Of a stretch of 64,000 bases of DNA, positions 34,724-42,523 are shown one piece after another (the stretch's first letter is position 1; each line of letters starts with the position of its first letter). Source of the stretch: Palsa-504 sp963844625 (GTDB lineage: Bacteria; Actinomycetota; Actinomycetes; Streptosporangiales; Streptosporangiaceae); contig CAWJPF010000016.1 in assembly GCA_963844625.1 (NCBI GenBank), positions 51,905 to 115,904 of the forward strand, read 5' to 3'. Both the position numbers and the translations under genes were made by a program. Below the pieces are notes generated by a model, which saw only the letters and a list, made by a program, of their open reading frames with translations, had not been told where the DNA came from and searched no databases.

Positions 34724-35470
34724 TCAGCCCGGGCCGGCGTCGATCACGGCCCGGACCTCCGCCTCGGTAGGCTGCAGACCGAAGAAAGTGACCGCCCAAG
34801 TCAGGCCCGCCTGCTCCCACGGCCCCAGGTCGGTGTCCGGGGGAAGCTCCGTGATCAGGTCAAACAGGCCGTCCGGGCGCGCTTCTCGGATCTCGGCGGC
34901 CAGCTCGGCCAGCGCCTCGGGGCCGGGCAGGCCGATGGGGAACAGGCCGTCCCAGCGCAGCGCCCGGCGCACCGGCCGCCGGTTCGGCCACTGACCCGCT
35001 ACCCACACCGGAGGCCTCGGCCGCTGCACCGGGACCGGCTCGAACTCACCAGCCCAGTACCTGGCCAGGGCGTCCAGGCCGTGATCGAGCAAGCGGGCAC
35101 GCTCGCGCGGGTCGGTCACCTCCCCGAACGGCTCCAGCTCGCCGTTCCGCGCACTGCCGAGCCCGGCCCCGAAAATGAGACGGCCGGAGCTGAGCAGGTC
35201 CAGCGTGGCCGTCTCCCTGGCTACCTTGTGAACCCGGCGGCGGGAAAGCGGAGTGACCAGCGCGCCGATCCGCACCCGGGACGTTGCGCAGGCCACTGCG
35301 GCTAGGGCCACCCACGGGTCGGCTACAGCCCGCACCGGCGCGCGGTAGGCGATGTGATCCCAGACGAAGAAGCCGTCCCAGCCCCGCTCCTCGGCCCGCG
35401 CAGCCAGGCGGGCCGCCACTCGCGGGTCGGCCAGCTCACCGAACAGCCCGACATCGATCGCGCGTTTCAT
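34724..35470 (-). CDS. LLM-class flavin/F420-dependent oxidoreductase
   Basis: The product is 248 residues. MKRAIDVGLFGELADPRVAA, AEERGWDGFFVWDHIAYRAP, RVRIGALVTPLSRRRVHKVA and LSSGRLIFGAGLGSARNGEL match the luciferase-like TIM barrel. At 248 residues it is shorter than the ~330 of many LLM proteins, but the C-terminus ends cleanly. It is the second LLM protein in the window. Substrate unknown. Confidence 0.85.
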   Translation of the reverse strand: MKRAIDVGLFGELADPRVAARLAARAEERGWDGFFVWDHIAYRAPVRAVADPWVALAAVACATSRVRIGALVTPLSRRRVHKVARETATLDLLSSGRLIFGAGLGSARNGELEPFGEVTDPRERARLLDHGLDALARYWAGEFEPVPVQRPRPPVWVAGQWPNRRPVRRALRWDGLFPIGLPGPEALAELAAEIREARPDGLFDLITELPPDTDLGPWEQAGLTWAVTFFGLQPTEAEVRAVIDAGPG

Positions 35471-35727
35471 GACGGCGATCTTAACCGCTCACCGGAAACC
35501 TGAGGCCGGCCGTGCCCGGGCCGGGCAGCGCTCACCTGGCAGGACGGGCAATGCGGTATGCGATCCGGTCGCTCGATACTGTAGGTACCCGAGGACCAGA
35601 TGGTCCGCTCTGCAGATGCGGTCGTTAGCGTCGGTGGTCTATGTTGATGGCTGCTTCGCCGGGTTTGCTCGCCTTGCTAATCCGGCGGCGTGCCGTCCTC
35701 GCCGCCCCGGCTCGCTACTCTTTGCTC

Positions 35728-36429
35728 GTGAAACCCGCCAGCGCGCATGGCCGGCCGGGGAGATGGACTCGCGGTCTGCTGTACTGCGGTCTGGCTGCCG
35801 GGCCGGTCTTCGTCACGACATTCCTCATCGAGGGTGCCACTCGGGACCAGTACCGGCCTTCGCGCCATCCGGTCAGCTCGCTGGCGCTCGGGCCGCACGG
35901 CCGGGTCCAGGCCGCGAACTTCGCCGTGACCGGGACGCTGGTCCTCGCCGGCGCCGCCGGCCTGGGGCGCGCCGCTGATCCCGCGCTCAGCAGCCGGGCG
36001 GGACCGGCCCTGATCGGCGCAGCCGGTGCCGGCCTCATCGCCGCAGCCGTCTTCGTTACCGACCCGGTGAGCGGCTACCCGCCAGGAACACCCGACGCGC
36101 TCACTCAGCCCAGCCGCACCGGCATGATGCATAACCTCGCAGCAATCCCGGTGTTCCTCGGCCTGCCCGCCGCCGCGTTCACCTGCAGCTGGCAGTCCGC
36201 CCGGACCGGCCACCGCGGATTCGGCCTGTACTGCGCTGCTACCGCAACGACCATGCTGGCAACCACGGCACTGGCCGGCGCCGGTTTTAATCAATCACCC
36301 CGGCTGGTCGATCTCGCCGGATTGTTCCAACGAGCCAGCATCGTGACCGGCTTCGGCTGGCTCGCAGCCCTATCCGCGCAAGCGCTCATCCGCGCGCCTG
36401 CCGCCTCAGTCCGCAAACCGTCAACCTGA
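35728..36429 (+). CDS. DUF998 family membrane protein
   Basis: From the GTG at 35728 the product is 233 residues with six or seven helices. GLLYCGLAAGPVFVTTFLIE, QYRPSRHPVSSLALGPHGRV and AAVFVTDPVSGYPPG match DUF998. An ATG at 35641 would add 29 residues; neither start has a clear ribosome site. Family function is unknown. Confidence 0.82.
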   Translation: MKPASAHGRPGRWTRGLLYCGLAAGPVFVTTFLIEGATRDQYRPSRHPVSSLALGPHGRVQAANFAVTGTLVLAGAAGLGRAADPALSSRAGPALIGAAGAGLIAAAVFVTDPVSGYPPGTPDALTQPSRTGMMHNLAAIPVFLGLPAAAFTCSWQSARTGHRGFGLYCAATATTMLATTALAGAGFNQSPRLVDLAGLFQRASIVTGFGWLAALSAQALIRAPAASVRKPST

Positions 36430-36741
36430 ACCGGCCGCTCCAGCCTTTCACCGCGCACGTAATGCGGAGCGGATGTTCTCCGTACTGGACCTGCCGTGGG
36501 TAGGACCCGGGCGGCGCGTCCGGCCGGGCGGCCACCGGCCGGGCAGTCATGCCGAGATGCCCGGCAGTAGCCTTCGCCGTCCAGCCCGCGTCCAGGATCA
36601 GCCCCCCTGGCTTCCTGCCGCTCTCGTTGCTCTAGCGACGTGGCGGCATCGTTCCTTTAGGGCCTCCTGCCGCGCCGCCCGGGGCCATGGTGCAGGACGG
36701 TGGACGCGGACCGCGCGCAACGTGGCCCGGTGGCATGTCGC

Positions 36742-36995
36742 GTAACGGAACTTGTCCTCGACGCAGACGATCCTGACCTGCTGGCCCGGTTCCTGGTGCG
36801 CGGTCCTGGGTTATGCCGGGCTCGACCGCGTCGACGGCAGCGTCGAGATCGGACCGCCGGAGGCTGGCTTCGGCGGTCCGCAGCCCGCCATCGTCTTGGA
36901 CCGGACGGACGAACCCAGCAGCGGCAAGCTCCGGCTACATCGACGTCAACGCCACCGGCCGTGACCAGGAGGCGAAGCTGAGGTCTAGCTCAGTA
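36742..36995 (+). pseudogene. Frameshifted VOC/glyoxalase-like gene
   Basis: Three frames together read as one VOC protein: VTELVLDADDPDLLARF in the first, WCAVLGYAGLDRVDGSVEI plus GPPEAGFGGPQPAIVLDRTD in the second, and YIDVNATGRDQEAKLR in the third. Two frameshifts, near 36790 and 36930, break it, and the C-terminal half is missing. The preceding 36430-36741 stretch shows no gene. Confidence 0.62.
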
Positions 36996-37005
36996 CGGGG
37001 TGACG

Positions 37006-37323
37006 CGCCGGGAGTTTCTTTTCCAAGCCGGCTCCGGGCGTGTGCGAGACCCCTTCCGCGCGCCGGACGCGCCTGCCGTCCTGCTGCGGAAGGAGCCGCC
37101 ACTCATGCCACGTCTCTATGGTCCCGGGCACTTCACCGGGGACCCTTACTCGCACCTGCGGCGGCGCCGATCACGCACCGCAAGGCGTGCACCAAAGTCT
37201 CGTAGTTTCATATCGCTTACCCTGTGCGGTACGCAATCGTGCCGGATGGACCGTGCACCACTCGCATGGCGTGTACCCAGCGCAAGCGGCTGTCCTCGAA
37301 GCGGAACGGGCCATCCTGTTAGC
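37006..37323. other. Interval before the IS630-type end, no gene seen
   Basis: No family is recognised in any frame. A weak imperfect inverted repeat (GGTCCCGG and CCGGGGACC) lies near 37119-37143. The stretch ends at an IS630-type terminal repeat. Confidence 0.35.
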
Positions 37324-37361
37324 TAGTGCGGTGACCACCAACGTTCACCGGGTTGGTGATA
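37324..37361 (+). repeat. IS630-type terminal repeat, left outer copy
   Basis: TAGTGCGGTGACCACCAACG and the following CCGGGTTGGTGA match the reverse complement of the right end (38802-38840) at about 33 of 38 positions. Confidence 0.65.
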
Positions 37362-37401
37362 CGCCGGGCGGGGTTAACCCGCTCAATGTGCGGTTAGTGT
37401 G

Positions 37402-37983
37402 CTACCCGCCCAAATCTCTGGCGGCAGTCACCGGGCTGCGTGAAAGGTCGACCAGATCGGGGTCTTCGGCGATCAGGGTCTCCTCGAACGCCGGCCAGCC
37501 CCGGGTGCGTACGTAGCCGGCTTCGGTGTCGGTGATGGGAACCAGCCAGGTCATCACTACCGTCACCGTACCGATGTCGCAGATGTCGAACCCGGGAGGC
37601 AGGTAACTGGGAGCAGCAGCGTACAAGGCAGTCATCTGGCCGGAGCCGAACAGCGGACCCCGCGGTCCGATGACTTCACCGCGCAGCAGGCCACGGCCCT
37701 GGGCAATCAGTTCGGCGGCTACCTGGAGCAGCAGCGCGGCGGCGTTGCCCGGCTGGCCGGCCATTGGCAGGTGCATCAGCAGTTCCTGATGCACGCCCCT
37801 GCTGCCGGACTGGGCCAGGTGATGCCGGGAGAGCCCCAGTGTCGCGATCGTCGTGACGCCCGTGTACGGGCGGTTCGCTCCGAACCACACCACTTGAAGC
37901 CCCGCGGGAGTGGATTCGTCACCGCCGGCCCCGCCGCTGATCGCCCCCAGGTACGACTCCAGATGCGCGATGAGCTCCGTCAC
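37402..37983 (-). CDS. Suppressor-of-Fused (SUFU) domain protein
   Basis: The product is 193 residues. The bacterial SUFU pattern is clear: GLQVVWFGANRPYTGVTTIA, TLGLSRHHLAQ, VHQELLMHLPM, a central AAELIAQGRGLLRGEVIGP, and the C-terminal VVMTWLVPITDTEAGYVRTR and PDLVDLSRSP. Bacterial SUFU proteins are often immunity proteins of polymorphic toxins, but no toxin is adjacent. The gene lies inside IS630-type terminal repeats, so it may have arrived as cargo. Confidence 0.85.
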   Translation of the reverse strand: MTELIAHLESYLGAISGGAGGDESTPAGLQVVWFGANRPYTGVTTIATLGLSRHHLAQSGSRGVHQELLMHLPMAGQPGNAAALLLQVAAELIAQGRGLLRGEVIGPRGPLFGSGQMTALYAAAPSYLPPGFDICDIGTVTVVMTWLVPITDTEAGYVRTRGWPAFEETLIAEDPDLVDLSRSPVTAARDLGG

Positions 37984-38020
37984 ACGGAGATCATCAGGCC
38001 GACGGCCGTCTTATCGCAAG

Positions 38021-38080
38021 CTGGTGCGCTGACCAGCGAACGTCCGCAGGATCCCTAGCGCGCTGACGAACATTGACCGG
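38021..38080 (+). repeat. Two partial IS630-type left ends in tandem
   Basis: GTGCGCTGACCA with AACGT at 38024-38043, and TAGCGCGCTGACGAAC with TTGACCGG at 38056-38080, both resemble the terminal repeat and face the transposase relic. The second is the better left end for the relic itself. Confidence 0.5.
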
Positions 38081-38085
38081 TTTGA

Positions 38086-38722
38086 TCATGCGGCCTCGGG
38101 CTTGGGGCGGCCCCAGCGTTGCTGGCGTTCGCTGCGGATGCGGGCCCGTTCGCAGTGCTGGGCGGCCAGGACGTCAGGATGGCGGGCACTGGCGTTGCGC
38201 CAGCGCAGGTAATCCTGGAGTTTGCGGGCCAGCACGGTGTGGCTGGGATGGTCAGAGCCGCCCACGGTAAAGGTGCGCACGGGCCCAAATTGCGCCTCGA
38301 TCGGGTTGGCCCAGGACGCGTTTGCCGGCGTGAAGCACAGCTCCACGTTCTCCCGCTTGGCCCAGCGCCGGATCGCCGGGGGCTTGTTCGCCGACAGGTT
38401 CTCCAAGATCACGAACAGCCGGTACCCGCCCGGGCGGGCGGCCGTCGCCGTCACTGATCAGGCGGGGACGGCCGCCCGCCCACCGACGGTCCAGCGCGGC
38501 CAGGCCCTTCTGGTTGAACAGATGGATCACGTCCCGCACCGTGTCCTCATCGGCGGCGACCAGCCGCGCGATCGCCGACACCAGCGTGCCCGACGCGGAC
38601 GCCATGATGATCATCGCCCGCCGCACCCGGACCGACCCGTGCTTACCCCGCCGTACGATCTGCTGCAGCCGCCGGCCCTCCTCATCAGTCAGCCGCCGCG
38701 TCCGCACCGGCTCAGCCATCAC
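38086..38722 (-). pseudogene. Internally deleted IS630-family transposase
   Basis: The N-terminal HTH region (LTDEEGRRLQQIVRRGKHGS, ARLVAADEDTVRDVIHLFNQ, GLAALDRRWAGGRPRLIS) is joined out of frame near 38450 to the C-terminal catalytic region (RLFVILENLSANKPPAIRRW, TPANASWANPIEAQFGPVRT, HTVLARKLQDYLRWRNASAR). The roughly 130-190 residues between, including the first catalytic Asp, are gone. The second catalytic residue, Asp in VILDNLSANK-type sequences, is Glu here (VILENL). The final Glu (NPIEAQFG) is kept. The gene cannot make an active transposase. Confidence 0.85.
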
Positions 38723-38801
38723 ATCTCCCCGTACCCGATCTCCTCATCATGAGGTCGAGTGTGCGACAGAACTCGCCATGCCACCGCCGCTACCTCAGCG
38801 C

Positions 38802-38840
38802 GTCACCAGACCCGGCCAACGTTTGTGGTCAGCGCACTAG
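38802..38840 (-). repeat. IS630-type terminal repeat, right end
   Basis: Read on the minus strand it begins CTAGTGCGCTGACCACAAAC and continues GTTGGCCGGGTCTGGTGA. It is the inverted partner of 37324-37361 and 38056-38080. Confidence 0.65.
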
Positions 38841-38953
38841 CCGCGGCTGGGCGGCTCCGTGTCCTGAAGGCAGGCACCAGGGCCCGTTCGGATGATTGTG
38901 GCTGTGCTGTCCCAGCCTTCCCCCGGCCGTGGTGAGCTGGGAGACTTGCTGGC

Positions 38954-41900
38954 GTGCCATTTGTGGCTGATGATCTTGGGGCGTGGCTCGTCGGGCTGCT
39001 CGCCGACGCCGGTCGCAAGAAGCTGACCGCGCTGGTACTCGGCAGTGACCAGGACCGGGCGCTGCGGCAGGCGGCCTCCGCGGCCGTCTGGGTCACCGCC
39101 GAGGAGACGAGCGCGGCCGGCAGCGAGCAGGCCCAGGAGCTCGCGATGGTGATCAGCCAGGTCTTCGGCGAGCCGGTGCCGGATGCGCCGCCGACTGGCC
39201 CGGCGACCCTGCTGGAAGAGCTGCGTGCTGGGATAGCGGCTCAGCTGGCGGTGCTGGACGACGCCGACCTGACGGGGGTGGGGAAATCGTCGGCAGGGGT
39301 CCTGGGAGTGCGAGGTGCCGTGCTGGCGGACAGCCTGGCCGGCCACCTCGTGCAGGAGATCAGGTTCCGCGGGTCCCGGGGAGGACCGCTGACGCCGCTG
39401 GCCGACCAGCTCAACCATGACCTGACCCACCTGCAGGGACAGCGGCTCGAAGGCATGCTCGCCCAGCTCGCCGGCGAGGTCCGGGACGCGCGGGCCGGGC
39501 CGGTCAGGGGCGCGATGGCGGGGCGGCCGGTCGAGGAGGTGACCGATCCCTTCGCGGTGGAGGTGCACCGGCCGATGCAGCTCGAGGAGCCGGCGTTCGG
39601 GATGCCGGTGCTGCCGGCGTACGTGCCGCGGGAGCACGACGTGGAGCTCGCGCGGGTGGTGCGGGCGGCGATCGAGGGCAGCAGCGGGATCGCCGTACTC
39701 GTCGGCGGGTCCTCGACGGGAAAGACCCGGGCCTGCTGGGAGGCCCTGCAGCTGCTGCGAGAACAGGAGCCCGGGTGGCGGCTGTGGCATCCCATCGACC
39801 CGTCCCGGCCCGATGCCGCGCTGCGCGAGCTGGCCGCGGTCGGGCCACGGACCGTCGTGTGGCTCAATGAGGCCCAGTTCTACCTGGACGTAGCCGACGG
39901 ACTCGGTGAACGAATCGCCGCCGGGTTGCGGGAGCTGCTGCGCGACCCCGCCCGGGCGCCGGTGCTGGTCCTGGCCACACTGTGGCCGCAGTTCTGGGAC
40001 GGCCTGACGGCCCGCCCGGCCGGCGGCGCCGATCCGCATGCCCAGGCGCGGGAGCTGCTGGCAGGCCGGGATATCACCGTACCTGCCACCTTCACCGCGG
40101 CGCAGTTGCGACGGCTGCCCGAGGCGGGGGACGCGCGACTGACACAGGCTGCTGAGGCGGCGCGAGACGGGGAGGTGATTCAGTATCTGGCCGGGGCGCC
40201 CGAGTTGCTGGCCCGGTACCGCTACGCGCCGCCTGCGGCGGCGGCGCTGATCCGCGTGGCGATGGATGCCCGGCGGCTGGGCATGGGGATCGGCCTGCCG
40301 CAGGTTTTCCTGGAAGCAGCCGCGCCCTGGTACCTGACGGACGCCGAATGGGAGGCCGAGGGCGAGGCCTGGCTGGAGCAGGCCCTGGCCTACACCGCCG
40401 TCCCCTGTAAGGGCGTTCGCGGGCCACTCACCCGGATCCGTCCGCACCCGGCCAGATCCGGTGCGACCGGACCCGGCTCCCGGAACGGTGATGCGCAACT
40501 GGCGGACGGCCCCCGGTACCGGCTGGCGGATTACCTCGATCAGTACGGGCGGCACCACCGGCAGGGCCAGGTCCCGCCGACGGGATTCTGGTTGGCAGCG
40601 GCGTACCATGCCGGACCCAGCGACCAGGTCGCGCTCGGTGCGGCCGCGGCCGCTCGCGGCCTGTACCGATACGCGGCCCAGCTCTACAAGAACGCGGCCG
40701 GGAGCGGGAACCTCCGGGCCGTTCTCTATCTCAGCGACCCGCCGCATTACCTCCGCGCCGACGTCCGCCCGATGCGCTGGGCCGTCGCCCACGCCCCGCT
40801 CGATGACCCGGCCACCGTGGCCGGGCTGCTGGACAGCCTGCGGGCGGCCGGCGCGGACGAGCCGGTCACCGCACTTCTGCACCGGGATCCCGCCGTCCAC
40901 GTCGGGCTGGACGAGCCGGCGGCCGTGGCCAGGCTGCTGGACAGCCTGGCGGCGGCCGGCGTGGAAGACCAGGTCAGGACGCTGGCCGAGCGCGCTGCCG
41001 GCCGCGTTCCGGTCCGCAGCCCCGGTGCCGTGAGCAGGCTGCTGAACAGCCTGCGGTCGGCAGGGATGCAGGTGCAGGTCATCATCCTGGCCGGCCGGGC
41101 CATTGCCGATGCCCCGCTCGATGACCCGAGTGCCGTGAGCAGTCTGGTGAAAAGCCTGCGCGCGATCGGGGACAGGCAGGTCACGGCGCTGCTGCAGCGA
41201 GATCCCGCGGCCCACGTCTGGTTGGACGACCCCACCGCCGTGGGCGAGCTGCTGAACAGCCTGCGGGCGGCGGGCGCCGACCAGCAGGCCGCCGCGCTAG
41301 CCGGCCGCGCCGCCGCCGAGAGCCCAGTCGACGACACGCTCGGCGTAACCGGTCTGCTGGCGGCCTTGCGGGAGCCAGAAGCGTTCACCGTGCTGGCCGA
41401 GCGGGCCATCGCCCAGGTCCCTCGCCACGATCCGGCAGCGGTGGCCGGGCTGCTGGTCAGCCTGCGGGGGGCCGGGGCGCAGGAGCAGATCACCGCGCTG
41501 CTGCAGCAGGATCCCGCCGCCCACGCGTCCCTCCACGACCTGCGCGACGTGACCAGGCTGCTTGGCAGCCTGCGGGTGGCCGACGCGGACCAGCAGGCCG
41601 CCGCGCTGGCGCAGCGCGCCGCCGCCCACGCCCCGCTCGACCATCCCCGCGCCGTCAGCCGGCTGCTAGACAGCCTGCGGGAGGCGGGGATGCAGGAGCA
41701 GATCACCACGCTGCTGCACCGAGATCCGGCCGCCCACGCGTCCGTCGGCAACATTCGCGCCGTGACCTGGCTGCTGGACAGCCTGCGAGCGGCGGGCGCG
41801 GAGCAGCAGGCCGCCGCGCTAGCCGGTCGTGCCGCCGCCAGCGCTCCGCTCGACGACCCGGATGCCGTGACCAGGCTCCTAGACGCCCTGCGGGAAGCAG

Positions 41901-42379
41901 GCGCGGACCAGCAAGCCTCGGCCCTGGCGAGCCGGGCCGCGGCGCACGCCCCCCTCGATAATCCGCACCCGGTGGCCTGGCTGCTGGACAGCCTGCGGGA
42001 GGCGGGGATGCAGGAGCAGATCACCACGCTGCTGCACCGGAATCCGGCCGCCCACGCTTCGCTCGAGAACCCGCGAGCCGTGGCCGCGCTGCTGGACAGG
42101 TTGCGGCAGGCCGGGGTGGCCGAGCAGGTCACCGCGCTGCTGCACCGGGATCCCGCGGCCCACGCCACCCTGCACCACGCCGACGGCGTGATCAGGCTCA
42201 TGAACAGCCTGCGGGAGGCCGGTGCGGAGGACCTGGTCACGGCGCTTATCGACCGCTTGCCTGGGGCAGGCATGTTCGAGCTCTTCCGCCAGCAAGAAGG
42301 CCGCCGGGATCGGTTCCGGTTCGGCCGGGAGGCTGGCGGCAGCCCGGCCGGTCTATGGGGCTGGGAAGACCTGGGCTAA
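38954..42379 (+). CDS. STAND-like P-loop NTPase with fourteen C-terminal ~35-residue helical repeats
   Basis: The product is 1141 residues. An N-terminal helical domain (about 1-200; LGAWLVGLLADAGRKKLTAL) resembles the effector-associated domains of actinobacterial NB-ARC/TPR proteins. The NTPase has Walker A GGSSTGKTRACWEAL near residue 250, Walker B-like TVVWLNEAQFYL near 300, and VLVLATLWPQFWDGL. From about residue 612 to 1105 there are fourteen repeats of the type LDDPxAVxxLLDSLRxAGA, alternating between endings HRDPAAHAS and AGRAAAHAP. I know this NTPase type from Streptomyces as uncharacterised. The layout (effector-like N-domain, NTPase, repeats) suits a signal-activated STAND switch, possibly in phage defence or stress signalling. 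That role is inferred. Confidence 0.8.
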   Translation: MPFVADDLGAWLVGLLADAGRKKLTALVLGSDQDRALRQAASAAVWVTAEETSAAGSEQAQELAMVISQVFGEPVPDAPPTGPATLLEELRAGIAAQLAVLDDADLTGVGKSSAGVLGVRGAVLADSLAGHLVQEIRFRGSRGGPLTPLADQLNHDLTHLQGQRLEGMLAQLAGEVRDARAGPVRGAMAGRPVEEVTDPFAVEVHRPMQLEEPAFGMPVLPAYVPREHDVELARVVRAAIEGSSGIAVLVGGSSTGKTRACWEALQLLREQEPGWRLWHPIDPSRPDAALRELAAVGPRTVVWLNEAQFYLDVADGLGERIAAGLRELLRDPARAPVLVLATLWPQFWDGLTARPAGGADPHAQARELLAGRDITVPATFTAAQLRRLPEAGDARLTQAAEAARDGEVIQYLAGAPELLARYRYAPPAAAALIRVAMDARRLGMGIGLPQVFLEAAAPWYLTDAEWEAEGEAWLEQALAYTAVPCKGVRGPLTRIRPHPARSGATGPGSRNGDAQLADGPRYRLADYLDQYGRHHRQGQVPPTGFWLAAAYHAGPSDQVALGAAAAARGLYRYAAQLYKNAAGSGNLRAVLYLSDPPHYLRADVRPMRWAVAHAPLDDPATVAGLLDSLRAAGADEPVTALLHRDPAVHVGLDEPAAVARLLDSLAAAGVEDQVRTLAERAAGRVPVRSPGAVSRLLNSLRSAGMQVQVIILAGRAIADAPLDDPSAVSSLVKSLRAIGDRQVTALLQRDPAAHVWLDDPTAVGELLNSLRAAGADQQAAALAGRAAAESPVDDTLGVTGLLAALREPEAFTVLAERAIAQVPRHDPAAVAGLLVSLRGAGAQEQITALLQQDPAAHASLHDLRDVTRLLGSLRVADADQQAAALAQRAAAHAPLDHPRAVSRLLDSLREAGMQEQITTLLHRDPAAHASVGNIRAVTWLLDSLRAAGAEQQAAALAGRAAASAPLDDPDAVTRLLDALREAGADQQASALASRAAAHAPLDNPHPVAWLLDSLREAGMQEQITTLLHRNPAAHASLENPRAVAALLDRLRQAGVAEQVTALLHRDPAAHATLHHADGVIRLMNSLREAGAEDLVTALIDRLPGAGMFELFRQQEGRRDRFRFGREAGGSPAGLWGWEDLG

Positions 42380-42523
42380 CTGCTCCGATGCTTCGTCCTC
42401 CCGCTCTGCTGGGCACGCGAAGATCCAGGCTAATCCGCTCGTTCCCTTCGCAAGAAGCACCGTCATGACGCCGCAATGTAATCAGGCCATTGTGGCTGTA
42501 GAATTTGTTTTGGCTTAGCCCTC

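Larger units (their letters stand above)
37326..38837. mobile_element. Region bounded by IS630-type terminal repeats carrying SUFU and a deleted transposase
   Basis: The left boundary is the repeat at 37324-37361 and the right boundary the inverted copy at 38802-38840; both begin CTAG around a TA target. Inside lie a Suppressor-of-Fused gene and an IS630 transposase with its centre deleted. Two further partial left-end copies sit at 38021-38080. The 1.5-kb block may have moved as a unit with transposase supplied in trans. That is inference; each repeat is plainly visible. Confidence 0.5.

Noticed and set aside
38837..41215. 792-codon open frame on the minus strand
   Set aside because: It is antisense to the STAND-like NTPase; it only mirrors the repeats and has no domain.
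40747..42273. 508-codon Ser/Ala-rich minus-strand frame with repeats
   Set aside because: The apparent repeats are the antisense of the coding repeats of the NTPase.
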